Origin: Lentzea alba
Lineage (GTDB): Bacteria; Actinomycetota; Actinomycetes; Mycobacteriales; Pseudonocardiaceae
Assembly: GCF_011067745.1 (NCBI RefSeq)
Contig: NZ_JAAMPJ010000009.1
Coordinates: forward strand, 1 to 64,000
Length of the DNA stretch: 64,000 bases
Direction: 5' to 3'
Positions within the stretch are counted from its first letter, which is position 1, and every line of letters starts with the position of its first letter. The notes beneath the pieces were generated by a model. The model worked only from the letters and a program-made list of their open reading frames with translations. It ran no database searches and was not told the origin of the DNA. Below are positions 10,101 to 17,518 of this stretch, piece by piece. Both the position numbers and the translations under genes were made by a program.

Positions 10101-10756
10101 ACATCACTGATCGGATGCGCCCGAAGCTGGTGTCGACGCTGGAAGCGTCCACGAGCATCGTCTACGGGGTGCGGTTCAGCCCGGACGGCATGCTGCTGGC
10201 CGCCGGCAGCGCTGACGGCAAGGGCTACCTGTGGGACATCGCGGACAAGACGCGGCCCAGCCTGCGCGCGACGATCACCGGGTTCGGAGGTCCGGTCTAC
10301 GCGGCCGCCTTCAGCTCGGACGGCGCGGTGCTCGCCTTCGGCAGCTCGGACTACTCGGTCCGGCTGGTCGACGTCAGCCGACGTGACGAGCCGCGCACCC
10401 TGCCAACGCCGCTCATCGGACCGGTGGGCGAGGTCTACGAACTGGCTTTCCACCCGCACACCAGGCAGCTGGCCGTCAGCAGCACCGACCGGACCGTGTG
10501 GCTGTGGGAGATCCAGAACCCCGAACGACCGATCCATCTCGGTACGCTGTCCGCTCTGGACGGACTGCTGACGGTGGCGTTCAGCCCGGACGGACGCAGG
10601 CTCGTCGCCGGGGGACGGGATCGGACCGTCCGGCTTTGGAACATCGACGTGGCAGCGACCTCCAGGTGGGTGTGTGAAACCGTCGGGAAACCGATCACTC
10701 CCACGGAGTGGGCGCAGTTCGTGCCCGGCGAGCCGTACCGCCCGCCCTGCCGCTGA
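7130..10756 (+). CDS. HTH-nSTAND ATPase-TM-WD40 signalling protein
   Basis: TTG 7130 is preceded by GAGGAGG at proper spacing and starts LDIRTSREFAHAL. Residues about 1-80 form an XRE-like helix-turn-helix (KSLRSLASECDLPFTTISGW). NPYRGLRAFESDDADLFFGR then opens an nSTAND1 NTPase with Walker A GPSGSGKSSLLRAG (about 130-143), Walker-B-like LVVDQLEELF and the family hallmark ISHEALLTAWPRLREWL. A single transmembrane helix lies at about 490-512. The last 600 residues are tandem WD40 repeats (AFSPDGRLLAAGSGD type), roughly twelve to fourteen blades. Such STAND/WD40 proteins act as nucleotide-dependent switches, several of them in antiphage defence. Convergence with a TIR protein is notable. Confidence 0.9.
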   Translation: MDIRTSREFAHALELMRKAAGKSLRSLASECDLPFTTISGWCKGRHLPQLSMQREFGRLLDALGVDGAGRSQWFEVLTRVRQAARRAGSVVNPYRGLRAFESDDADLFFGREELTAELVTALGTGPVLVVGPSGSGKSSLLRAGVAPRLDRVVVITPTAEPLRQLYDVPEDAALVVDQLEELFTLCAEQRDRDAFLGSVLCRTGAVVLGLRADFYSHALRHPELVSLAERQVLVTLMNEDQLHRAIVEPARSVGLDLEPGLVQLLLQETMQQSGGLPLLSHTLHSIVELWRENGAAKRTIGVDHYQRVGGVRGAIARTADAAYESLTADQRTAARNLLLRMVRVDDTAADTRRRVTFDELFVQRDELDADDIGEVLEVFVAHRLFTADRQTVEISHEALLTAWPRLREWLAHDRVGHHLHGRLTAAAQSWKDNGCRDEDLFHGGTLVATLEWSKSPGPQDALNPLEREFLNASVKRRDAQRATERRRVRRVYQLITIAVVLLLVASGIGLYARQVSVVAAEDNRKALSREIAAKADRLRDKDPALAAQLTLAAYQFAETPEARSAVLDSSARPLPGRLSARNGTAQVMAAGAALVAIGTDTGQVELWTRGGQPVADLTAGHPVAAIALSADSALLAAGSETGAVTVWRVSDPKRPVMVGTAGFGPSRLFSLAFSPDGRLLAAGSGDAMVRTWPVGGAEAPSVLSGPTQAVKDVAFTPDGQRIAAGSDDATVHLWRVTAPQDHVVLRGPTSRIFAIAIASDGKTLAVGTAAEHSAFTWTLDDPARPPRRWTGPASWVNTVAFSPDGTKLAGGSSDGLLWHWDLETSEVLGKLPHPKPPTAIEYLDRHTLLTLATDGFTRTWTVPGPMLTGAGTQVYSANFDVSGNRLLVGAGDNSLRLWDVSDPNRPVLAEEKTVNEQSGASALSGASTVTSDGVMLISGSLDGTVTLWHGKPPRQPVRVSAATATVQALVISPDGTTLAVGSDDKTVRLVDITDRMRPKLVSTLEASTSIVYGVRFSPDGMLLAAGSADGKGYLWDIADKTRPSLRATITGFGGPVYAAAFSSDGAVLAFGSSDYSVRLVDVSRRDEPRTLPTPLIGPVGEVYELAFHPHTRQLAVSSTDRTVWLWEIQNPERPIHLGTLSALDGLLTVAFSPDGRRLVAGGRDRTVRLWNIDVAATSRWVCETVGKPITPTEWAQFVPGEPYRPPCR

Positions 10757-10761
10757 CCCGC

Positions 10762-11286
10762 CTACCGCCGCTGGCCGGTGATGCCCCAACACAGGCGCCG
10801 GAGCGGGCCGGACTCCCGCACGGAGTGCCGGAACCGGACGTAGTTGAGCTGGCGGAGCACCATCAGCTCCGGCGGCGGCTCCGGCACACCCGGCAGCAAC
10901 ACCGGCACGACAGGGATCGCCTCGGTCGCACATCGTTCGACGAACGCCCGAATCTCCAGCATCTGCCACCTCCCGGCACCCCTCGGCCCGAGGAATACCG
11001 CGGCGGTGCGGACGGCGCGGATCGCCGACTGGATCGCGTCCTGTGCCCATGTGCCGGGACGGACCTGCTCCACGTCGATCCACGGTCGGATGCCGTGCCG
11101 GCGCAGTGCGTCGGCAATCTCGAGAACGTTGGCGAGGTCGTGGGTGTTGTAGGCGAGGAAGACGTCGAACCACTCGACTGCATCGATCTTCGGCAGGTCA
11201 GGTGTGGCGGTCTTGACCACCGCACGCGGGCTGGGCAGGGAGAGAACGTCGTCGGGCTGGCCTGCCGTCCGTGGTGACGCCTTCAT
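10762..11286 (-). CDS. TIR-domain protein
   Basis: The 174-residue product is essentially one TIR domain: FDVFLAYNTHD (about 40-50), IADALRRHGIRPWIDVEQV, AAVFLGPRGAGRW and LEIRAFVERC. E111, in WQMLEIRAF, sits where NADase TIRs carry the catalytic glutamate, so NAD cleavage is possible. ATG 11286 is chosen because GAGCAGGAGA lies 7 nt upstream; a longer frame to 11481 has no such signal. It converges on the STAND-WD40 gene with 5 nt between stops. Bacterial TIR proteins of this kind commonly act as defence effectors; the partner is inferred from proximity only. Confidence 0.85.
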   Translation of the reverse strand: MKASPRTAGQPDDVLSLPSPRAVVKTATPDLPKIDAVEWFDVFLAYNTHDLANVLEIADALRRHGIRPWIDVEQVRPGTWAQDAIQSAIRAVRTAAVFLGPRGAGRWQMLEIRAFVERCATEAIPVVPVLLPGVPEPPPELMVLRQLNYVRFRHSVRESGPLRRLCWGITGQRR

Positions 11287-11539
11287 CGGGAATCTCCTGC
11301 TCGGGACTGAGGACTTTTCCGCAGTCAAGCCCTCAAAGTTCAGGACCGAAAGCACGACCGGCAGCTTCGGACGAAACCCGAGCGGCTCGCAGCGCTTCAG
11401 CACAGGTCCGTACGCCGCAAGGAGCTTCTGGGCGGGTGTGCCGTGAGATGATTGTTGGCCCGGTGCGAGGCGTTCGCGCACTGAGCATCGTGTGAACGCG
11501 TCTCGGCGATCCAGAACGCGCTAACAGCAAGCTGAAGGC

Positions 11540-11900
11540 TTGGTGCGTCTCGTCGAGACGGAAGGTGACCGTGCTGGGTCGCCGTCTGCAGACCGCTTAC
11601 GTCCGTGCCTCGGGTGCAGTCCGGGCACGAAGCTGGTCGCCGGTGAGTTGAACAAGGCGATCTCCCAGGCAGTGAGCAACGATGAGCTCATCAAGGACAA
11701 CCCGCTTGGTGAGAGTGGTGTCAAGCCGCGCACGTATCGGTGCCCGACCAGTCGGAGTGCGTGTGCGCCAACTGGGACCGCGATCCCTTGAGGAGGTACC
11801 TCCGGCTGAGTTGGCCGCGATGCTCGACCACGTCGCTGAAGGAGTCGGTGACGTCAGCGAGGAGGCGTTGCCAGCGTGTTGTCCTGGAGTTGCTCGACTC
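11540..11900 (+). pseudogene. Degenerate integrase-like fragment beside the att site
   Basis: One frame contains LNKAISQAVSNDELIKDNPL, which resembles the core-binding (SAM-like) domain of tyrosine integrases, where a helix of this kind typically ends in ...L(I/V)xxNP. The similarity fades into a different frame (EEVPPAELAAMLDHVAEG) after a shift near 11760-11800. No catalytic R-H-R-Y part is visible. Its place directly left of a truncated tRNA fits an element's own integrase gene in decay. The identification is by pattern only. Confidence 0.35.
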
Positions 11901-12057
11901 GAGGCGGTTCACGGACAACGTCAAGAGCCGTTTCGCTGCAGTCCACGCCATTCGGAGTTGGACCCGTGGCGTTGACCGCCATGACGGTCCTATCGGACCG
12001 ATGGTGGCGGCTGGGAGTGGGAGCCAAATGGGAGGATCCATCGCGCGTCAACGGTGT

Positions 12058-12124
12058 TTGACTGCATCGAACGGCAGTCAACGGCACCGGCGCGACCTGC
12101 GGTTTCAGTGTTTCCGCTGGTGCC
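12058..12124. repeat. Two consecutive DNA dyads left of the tRNA fragment
   Basis: TTGACTGC (12058-12065) pairs with GCAGTCAA (12074-12081) across 8 nt, a perfect 8-bp dyad. Directly after it, GGCACCGGCG (12083-12092) pairs with CGCTGGTGCC (12115-12124) with one mismatch. They end 18 nt before the tRNA 3' segment. They may be integrase/excisionase arm sites or a terminator of the decayed element; the sequence alone does not decide. Confidence 0.4.
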
Positions 12125-12142
12125 GCACTTGATCGGGCGGCC

Positions 12143-12185
12143 CTGGGGGTCAAGGGGTCGCAGGTTCAAATCCTGTCGTCCCGAC
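12143..12185 (+). tRNA. 3' part of a Pro-tRNA (GGG anticodon region); probable attR core
   Basis: The 43 nt comprise the anticodon loop and 3' stem (CTGGGGGTCAAG), a T arm with GGTTCAAAT, and the 3' acceptor strand CGTCCCG plus discriminator A. They match, from memory, the 3' half of actinobacterial tRNA-Pro(GGG). No matching 5' acceptor strand (CGGGACG) exists in the preceding 100 nt, so this is not a complete gene. A 3' tRNA duplicate next to the normal tRNA terminator is what remains on the far side of an element that integrates at a tRNA 3' end. The element should therefore lie to the left. Confidence 0.7.
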
Positions 12186-12195
12186 GGTCTGAATC

Positions 12196-12239
12196 AGCCC
12201 GCTGATTCTGGGTGAAAACCCAGAATCAGCGGGCTTTTT
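12196..12239 (+). terminator. Strong intrinsic terminator after the tRNA fragment
   Basis: An 18-bp perfect stem (AGCCCGCTGATTCTGGGT at 12196-12213, complement at 12218-12235) with a GAAA loop is followed by TTTT. This is a textbook rho-independent terminator, placed as expected for the original tRNA gene. Confidence 0.9.
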
Positions 12240-12246
12240 CGTGCGC

Positions 12247-12304
12247 TCGAAACGATCTTCGCTTGATCATCGTTTTCATGATCAACAGGCCGATGAAGGA
12301 GCCA
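12247..12304. repeat. Dispersed repeat, copy A (58 nt, hairpin-forming)
   Basis: This 58-nt segment matches 55074-55131 at roughly 52 or 53 of 58 positions. It contains the dyad TTGATCAT...ATGATCAA (8 bp, 7-nt loop). The copy lies 8 nt after the tRNA terminator. There is no open frame of note, so it is probably a small mobile repeat or a structured element. Confidence 0.65.
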
Positions 12305-12487
12305 AGAACTCCTGGCCATGTCGCGTCAAGGCGACGAACAACACCGTCCTGAGCGGGAACTCCCGCCGGACTCGTCCTTGACCGTTGAGGTGAGACCATC
12401 TCGAGGACGCAGGTGGTCACCGGCCCGATCTGTTCGCTGCCGCCCGGCCGGGTCCAGTGCAGGTGCAGATCACCAGGGCCGCCGATG

Positions 12488-14101
12488 TTATTTGTCCGCT
12501 GACGCCTTGCACGGCAGGATGATTGCGGATGGCCGTGCCGGGTCGTGGTGGACGGTCTGGTCGGCGGCGCGGAGTTCGATGGCGGTTCCGATCGGTTCGC
12601 CGGTGCCGTGGTTGCGGGCGTATCGGGGGAAGGCGCCGCTGGAAACCTGCACGCGGATGCGGTGGCCGCGCTTGAAGCGGTGGGCGGTTGCCCACAGGTT
12701 GACCTCTGTGAGGGTCGGGATGTCGGCGCCGGTGAGCCTGGTCAGGCCGTCGCACACGTTCGAGGACTTGCCTTCCTCGTCCACATCGCACAGCCGCACG
12801 AAGACGTCGGCGAACGGCAGGCTCGACTGGAACCAGATCTCGGCGCTCACCTCGCCGACCACTTCCACATCTGCTTCGAGCGGGGCGGTGGTGAAGGTCA
12901 GTACGTCGGGCCGTGACTCCAGGGCGCGGTTGTCCTTGCGTCCGCCGTGCATCATGCTGATACCGCCCACTGCGGGCGTGGGATCCGCCGGGTCGTACCG
13001 GTACTGGGAGGGTTCGCCCTCCGGCGGCGCTTCGGCCGACAGGCCGCCGCCGGACTGCAAGTGGAACCGAAGCGGCTCGTGGCCGGGCGGGGGCCAGGAC
13101 TCGAAGTCGCGCCATGCCTCCTCGCCCATTACGTACAGCCGCACCGGAGCGCGATCGGGTGGGGCTTCGCCGCGGGCGTGCGCGAGTCCGAATTCCAGGG
13201 CTTCCATGATGGCGACGTTGTTTCTCTCCGCATGGGTCCAGGGCCCGATGGTCAGGCGCGGGTTCTTTCCCGCCTCTTGCAGCGTCCGGAAGTCGCGCAG
13301 TTGTCCGGCTAGGAAAATGTCGTACCAGCCGCCGATGGAACTCACCGGGGCGGCGGTCTTCGCCACGCGCTCACGGTGGTCCAGCCGGGACCAGAACGGG
13401 TCGTCGGCGTCGTGCGCGAGAATGTCTTGAAGGTACTGCGATCGCTCCCCGACCGCCTTGACGTCCGCGTCCTTGAGCGGAAGCGTCCGCATCGCGCGTT
13501 CGATGCGGCGGCTCTGGGAACGGATGCGCAGCAGTCGCAGCGGGCGCTCCTGCGTAGCGACTACCCCGCCCCACGAGAACGGCGTTTCCAGTGAGAAGCC
13601 GTCACTGCGCAGGAATTCCCGAGTGAGGGCCGACTCGCTCACCTGCGGGATCATGGCCTTGACCTGGGGCGGGAGTTCGTCCGCGACTGCCCATTGCACG
13701 AAGCCCATGTAGCTGGCGCCGAACAGCACCATCGCCTCTCCGAACCAGGGTTGGGCGATCACCCAGTCGAGGGTGTCCAGGCCGTCTTCGCGCTCCTGGC
13801 GCAGTGGGTCGGACACGCCGCCGGAGCCGAAGCTGCCGCGGGTGCTTTGGATCAAGACCTGGAAGCCGCGTTCGGCCAAGGGGGTAACCATGGCGTTGCT
13901 GATCAGGCCGGCGCGGCCGTAGGGGGAGCGCATGAGGAGGGTCGGTAGGCCTTCGGCACCCGAGCGCGGCGCCCACCGGTCGGCGAGAAGGACAGCGCCG
14001 TCTCGCATCGGCACGCGCAGGTCCCGGTGGACGGCGAGGTCACGGGTCTGGGGTGGCGGTAGCTTCAGCGATCGTTCCAGGATGCGGCTCGTCAGCTTCA
14101 T
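12488..14101 (-). CDS. CocE/NonD-family alpha/beta hydrolase (S15 peptidase-like)
   Basis: The 537-residue protein is the usual length for CocE/NonD esterases and X-Pro dipeptidyl-peptidase-like hydrolases, which cleave acyl esters or amides with a Ser-His-Asp triad. The N-terminus has VPMRDGAVLLADRW and MRSPYGR. The nucleophile elbow is GASYMG (Ser about 130) and the beta-jellyroll C-terminal domain contains YRYDPADPTPAVGG. No signal peptide is seen, so it is probably cytoplasmic. The TetR gene ends inside this gene's start (4-nt overlap, ATGA), so the two form an operon and the TetR may respond to its substrate. Confidence 0.9.
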   Translation of the reverse strand: MKLTSRILERSLKLPPPQTRDLAVHRDLRVPMRDGAVLLADRWAPRSGAEGLPTLLMRSPYGRAGLISNAMVTPLAERGFQVLIQSTRGSFGSGGVSDPLRQEREDGLDTLDWVIAQPWFGEAMVLFGASYMGFVQWAVADELPPQVKAMIPQVSESALTREFLRSDGFSLETPFSWGGVVATQERPLRLLRIRSQSRRIERAMRTLPLKDADVKAVGERSQYLQDILAHDADDPFWSRLDHRERVAKTAAPVSSIGGWYDIFLAGQLRDFRTLQEAGKNPRLTIGPWTHAERNNVAIMEALEFGLAHARGEAPPDRAPVRLYVMGEEAWRDFESWPPPGHEPLRFHLQSGGGLSAEAPPEGEPSQYRYDPADPTPAVGGISMMHGGRKDNRALESRPDVLTFTTAPLEADVEVVGEVSAEIWFQSSLPFADVFVRLCDVDEEGKSSNVCDGLTRLTGADIPTLTEVNLWATAHRFKRGHRIRVQVSSGAFPRYARNHGTGEPIGTAIELRAADQTVHHDPARPSAIILPCKASADK

Positions 14102-14703
14102 AGTTGCGGACTCTCTGTTGCGATGGTGCCCAAGGCGGTCGTGACCCGGATGAGCCGATCCGCGAGGGCTTCAGGATCGAGTGGGTCGTCGGACTCGACG
14201 ACCCACACATTGAAAAACGCGGACGAGCCGCCGGTGATGAAGGCCGCGACATCGTCGACCGTCCGTGAATCCAGGTCGTTGCCGCAGCGCCGCGCGACGT
14301 TGGCGCGGGTGAACGGGAGGAAGAAGTCCGACAGCGCTCGGTTCAACGCGAATCCGCTCGGACTGGTGAGCATCGCCCGATAGAAGGGCCCGTGCTCGGC
14401 GAAATGCCGGGCGAGGATCAACACGTGGTCTCGATCGCTCATGCCGGCGGACTCGTCGGGCGGCGAGGGCTGCAGAGCACTGCGCAGGAGGTCGAGCGCG
14501 GCTTCGAGCAGGAGCGTGTCGCGGTCGCCGAAGTGCTGATAGAGGGCCTGCCGGCTGATATCGGCGGTCTCGGCGATATCACCCACGGACACATTGGCCG
14601 TGCCGCGCTCGGCCACCAGCGAGACCGCGGCTCGCATCAAGGCTGTCCGCGATCGCCGCACCCGCCGGTCCACTGAGGGCTCACTTGCCGGTTCCCGCTC
14701 CAT
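14098..14703 (-). CDS. TetR-family regulator, upstream of the CocE hydrolase
   Basis: The 201-residue product has an N-terminal TetR helix-turn-helix: LMRAAVSLVAERGTANVSVG, then IAETADISRQALYQHFGDRD. The C-terminal ligand domain is not recognisable. It is read just before the hydrolase gene with a 4-nt overlap. It probably autoregulates the pair from the promoter region right of 14703, which includes the dyad-like TGACAACTGTCA near 14734. Confidence 0.9.
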   Translation of the reverse strand: MEREPASEPSVDRRVRRSRTALMRAAVSLVAERGTANVSVGDIAETADISRQALYQHFGDRDTLLLEAALDLLRSALQPSPPDESAGMSDRDHVLILARHFAEHGPFYRAMLTSPSGFALNRALSDFFLPFTRANVARRCGNDLDSRTVDDVAAFITGGSSAFFNVWVVESDDPLDPEALADRLIRVTTALGTIATESPQL

Positions 14704-15547
14704 GGGACCATGGCTAGACGTCTGTCAGTAAATTGACAACTGTCATTTTATGGTCACTTGTTGCCGTACTCGATGTGACCGACGAGGCCAGTGAGTCTGC
14801 TGTTGCGGGAGCGAAGTCTTGTCGTCTTGAGGCGTCCTTGATGACGTAGATGGGCGGCTTAGCGCCCTCGTCCGATGGTTGACCGCGCGGGAGTGCTGGC
14901 GCGGTGCGTGTTGTCGCCGTGGACGGGCCGTGGTCGCGGATGGTGTCGGACTCCGAGTTCGCCGTGGTCGCCGGTGGAAGAATTCCTGGCGCATCGGGCG
15001 CCGGTCGAACACATGGAGAAGCATCCGACCGGAGCACTTCGGTCGGTTCGTGGGATGACTGCTGCCGCCGGCGCGGTCGGGTTCAGCGACGCCCTTGCGG
15101 CCATAGGGGCGGTCCGGATCGAACGCCGCGAGCACGGGGCGGCGATATCGCCCGGCGGTGGCGAACGGGATTCCCCACCAGGACCGCACCCCCGGTCGGG
15201 GCCGTGGGTGCGGTGGCAGTCATGACATGTCCTTCCCGCACGGTTCAGATGTTCGCGCGGCGTGTCGGCGGCTGGTTGCTCAAGGGGAACGCCCGCCCAT
15301 CATTTCCCGGGATTCGGCAAATCGCCCGGTGGGCTCACCTGTTCAAGCGGTTGATCTCTGCGCACGAACTCGGTTGTTCGCCGGTGTCGAAAGGGGACAT
15401 CAGTCGGACTTGATACGTTGACGGGTATCCGTTTGCCTGGCCCAGGAGCGTTGATTCGTCAGCAGGATGCGCCGATTGGTGAGCGGCAAGGGCGGACGGC
15501 GCCGTCTGGGGAATGTGCGGGCAGGGCTGCCGCCGGTCCGGGGGACG
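14704..15547. other. 844-nt gap holding a carboxylesterase relic and little else
   Basis: The left part contains the promoter of the TetR-hydrolase pair. The middle and right carry no intact frame with a convincing start and composition on either strand. The only recognisable coding trace is the minus-strand esterase fragment near 15080-15223. Confidence 0.5.
15080..15223 (-). pseudogene. N-terminal relic of a type-B carboxylesterase
   Basis: An ATG at 15223 has GGAAGGA upstream, but its frame is lost within about 40 nt. The shifted frame continues WGIPFATAGRYRRPVLAAFD and then PDRPYGRKG, the conserved RGIPYA...RF..P entry of carboxylesterases. No catalytic GESAG segment follows. I read it as a start plus an early frameshift and loss of the rest. 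Confidence 0.4.
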
Positions 15548-16165
15548 TCAGCGCGCTCGGGGGAAAAGTCGTTCGACAGCGGCCACCACCGCGGCGCGGC
15601 GGGCGGCGACAGTGGGGTCCACGGCGTGCACGGCGGCGGCCTTGCTGAGTTCGGGTTGCGACGCCCAGGTCATGGCGATCTGGTTGACCAGGGCGAGGAC
15701 ATCGGCCGGGTCCCAGGCGGGGTCGAGCTGTCCAGCCTGTTGCACCTGGCGGAGCCGGTCGATTTTGTGGGCGAGCAATGCCTGGGCGTGATCGTCGGCA
15801 GTGGCTGTGGTGCCCGGCAGTTCGAGGCGGCCCCAGGTGATCAGGCGGTGGTGGTCCGGACGGGCGGCGAAGTAGTCGAACAGGCGGCCCGCGTAGCCGG
15901 GGAGGTCGGACGGGTCCAGCTGGGTGGCCTCGGCGATGACGACGTACTCCCGTGCAGCGACGTCGGCATAGAGCGCGTCCTTGCTGCGGAAGTAGGCGTA
16001 GACGCGTTCTTTGCTGGTCTTGGCGAGCTTGGCGATGCGGTCCACGCGGGCGCCGGCGATGCCGTAGCGGGCGAACTCCTCCATGGCGGCGATGAGAATG
16101 CGCTCGCGCGTGGTGTCGCCGGGGGCGGGCGCTGCGGTCTCGCCGGAGTCGCGGGACTGGGACAT
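15548..16165 (-). CDS. TetR-family regulator divergent from an aldo-keto reductase
   Basis: The 205-residue protein starts at ATG 16165 (MSQSRDSGETAA). The HTH reads TRERILIAAMEEFARYGIAG followed by RIAKLAKTSKERVYAYFRSK. The remainder is a helical ligand-binding domain. It is divergent from the reductase at 16290, and two palindromes lie between them (16183-16200 and 16229-16243), so it probably represses both genes. Confidence 0.9.
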   Translation of the reverse strand: MSQSRDSGETAAPAPGDTTRERILIAAMEEFARYGIAGARVDRIAKLAKTSKERVYAYFRSKDALYADVAAREYVVIAEATQLDPSDLPGYAGRLFDYFAARPDHHRLITWGRLELPGTTATADDHAQALLAHKIDRLRQVQQAGQLDPAWDPADVLALVNQIAMTWASQPELSKAAAVHAVDPTVAARRAAVVAAVERLFPRAR

Positions 16166-16182
16166 GACCCCAGGATAGAGCA

Positions 16183-16200
16183 CCAAACCGTTTAGTTTGG
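16183..16200. promoter_or_regulatory. Palindromic operator 1 for the TetR/reductase pair
   Basis: CCAAAC-CGTTTA-GTTTGG is a perfect 6-bp dyad, 18 nt upstream of the TetR start. Size and place fit a TetR-type operator. Confidence 0.6.
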
Positions 16201-16228
16201 CAACCGGGCAGTCGGCGCGTAGAGTCAC

Positions 16229-16243
16229 ACCGAACAGTTCGGT
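16229..16243. promoter_or_regulatory. Palindromic operator 2 for the TetR/reductase pair
   Basis: ACCGAAC-A-GTTCGGT is a perfect 7-bp dyad around one central base, 46 nt upstream of the reductase start. It shares the AAC/GTT core with operator 1. Confidence 0.6.
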
Positions 16244-16289
16244 TTGACCTCTGCGAGTGAAGCCGGCGAAACACTGAGGAAGTGAACTC

Positions 16290-17282
16290 ATGCAGCATCG
16301 CAATCTGGGCTCTCAGGGTCTGCGCGTCTCGGCGCTCGGCCTGGGAACCATGGGCATGTCCATGGCCTACGGCGCCTCGAACGACGACGAGGGCATCGCG
16401 ACCATCCGCCGCGCCCACGAGCTCGGGATCGACTTCTTCGACACCGCCGAGCTGTACGGCGCCGGTACCGGCAGCAACGAGATCCTCCTGGGCAAGGCGG
16501 TCAAGGACTTCCGCGACGAGGTCGTCCTCGCCACCAAGTTCGGCTTCGACATGAGCGCCCAACTGCTCAGCCCCGGCTTCGACAGCCGCCCGGAAAACAT
16601 CCGCAAGGTCGCCGAGAACAGCCTGCGTTACCTGCAGAGTGACCACATCGACCTCTTCTACCAGCACATCTCCGACCCCGACATTCCCGTCGAGGAGGTC
16701 GCCGGCGTGGTCGGCGAACTGATCACCGAAGGCAAGGTGAAGTACTTCGGCCTGAGCAACGTCGGCCCCCAGTACATCCGCCGCGCCCACGCCGTCACCC
16801 CGGTCTCCGTGCTCCAGTACGAGTACTCGCTCTTCGAGCGGGAGGTGGAGGAGAAGATCCTTCGCGCTCTGCGGGAGCTCGGCATCGGCCTGGTGCCCTA
16901 CTCCCCGCTCGGCCGCGGCTTCCTCGCCGGTCAGGTCAAGCCCGCGAGCGAGTACCCCGCGGACGACATGCGCAGCTGGGACGACCGTTGGCAGGGCGAG
17001 AACTACACGTACAACGTGCACGCCATCGAACAGCTCAAGAACCTGGCCGACACCAAGGGAATCACCACCGCCCAGCTCGCGCTGGCCTGGCTGCTCGCCC
17101 AGGGCGAGGACGTCGCGCCCATTCCCGGCACCCGCAGCACCAAGCGCCTCGAGGAGAACGCCGGCGCCGTCGACGTCCAACTCTCGGCCGCCGATCTGGC
17201 CCGCATCGCTGAAATCCTTCCCCACGGCTCGGCAGGCAGCCGCTACCCCGCCGCGATGCTGTCCAGTTTCACCACAGACTGA
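16290..17282 (+). CDS. Aldo/keto reductase
   Basis: This 330-residue NADPH-dependent oxidoreductase of the AKR superfamily is of the type often annotated as YajO/Tas-like or general stress AKR. Catalytic tetrad residues are visible: Asp and Tyr in FFDTAELYG, Lys in ATKFGF, and His in LFYQHISDP. The barrel continues with FGLSNVG, YSPLGRGFL and the cofactor-binding end PIPGTRS. ATG 16290 follows GAGGAAG. It is probably induced when the divergent TetR protein releases the shared operators. The substrate is unknown. Confidence 0.92.
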   Translation: MQHRNLGSQGLRVSALGLGTMGMSMAYGASNDDEGIATIRRAHELGIDFFDTAELYGAGTGSNEILLGKAVKDFRDEVVLATKFGFDMSAQLLSPGFDSRPENIRKVAENSLRYLQSDHIDLFYQHISDPDIPVEEVAGVVGELITEGKVKYFGLSNVGPQYIRRAHAVTPVSVLQYEYSLFEREVEEKILRALRELGIGLVPYSPLGRGFLAGQVKPASEYPADDMRSWDDRWQGENYTYNVHAIEQLKNLADTKGITTAQLALAWLLAQGEDVAPIPGTRSTKRLEENAGAVDVQLSAADLARIAEILPHGSAGSRYPAAMLSSFTTD

Positions 17283-17518
17283 CCGCGCCCGCGACCCCGA
17301 GCCCGTCGGCCGAGGAAGACCAGCGTGGGGATCGGTGCGATGTTGCAGCGCGGCGATCCGATCGAATCCCAGAACGAGGCCCGAGGTCGTGCGGTCGCAG
17401 CACAAGACGTTCAAGGAGCTGTTCAGGCGTGCGAACAGGTGCGCTGGGCCGACTTCGGATCGGTCCGGCCAGCTCCCGCTCGAGTCCCCTGAGCCTGCGG
17501 ACCGAACGCCGGACTCGA

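Noticed and set aside
9125-11173. A 682-codon open frame on the minus strand
   Set aside because: It is antisense to the WD40 array. Its regularity simply reflects the WD40 repeats.
77-11999. The 14-mer GGTCCTATCGGACC at 77-90 and 11986-11999 as island-flanking repeats
   Set aside because: A shared 14-mer with different flanks is expected by chance in 64 kb of GC-rich DNA. The first copy is part of the IS leader, and the second lacks any other IS similarity.
12100-12185. A complete tRNA-Pro ending at 12185
   Set aside because: GCACTTGA upstream resembles part of a D arm/anticodon stem, but a 10-nt interruption follows and there is no 5' acceptor strand. Only the 3' 43 nt is tRNA.
15459-17414. 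A 651-codon open frame on the minus strand
   Set aside because: It overlaps the TetR gene in another frame and is antisense to the well-supported aldo-keto reductase. No domain is recognisable in it.
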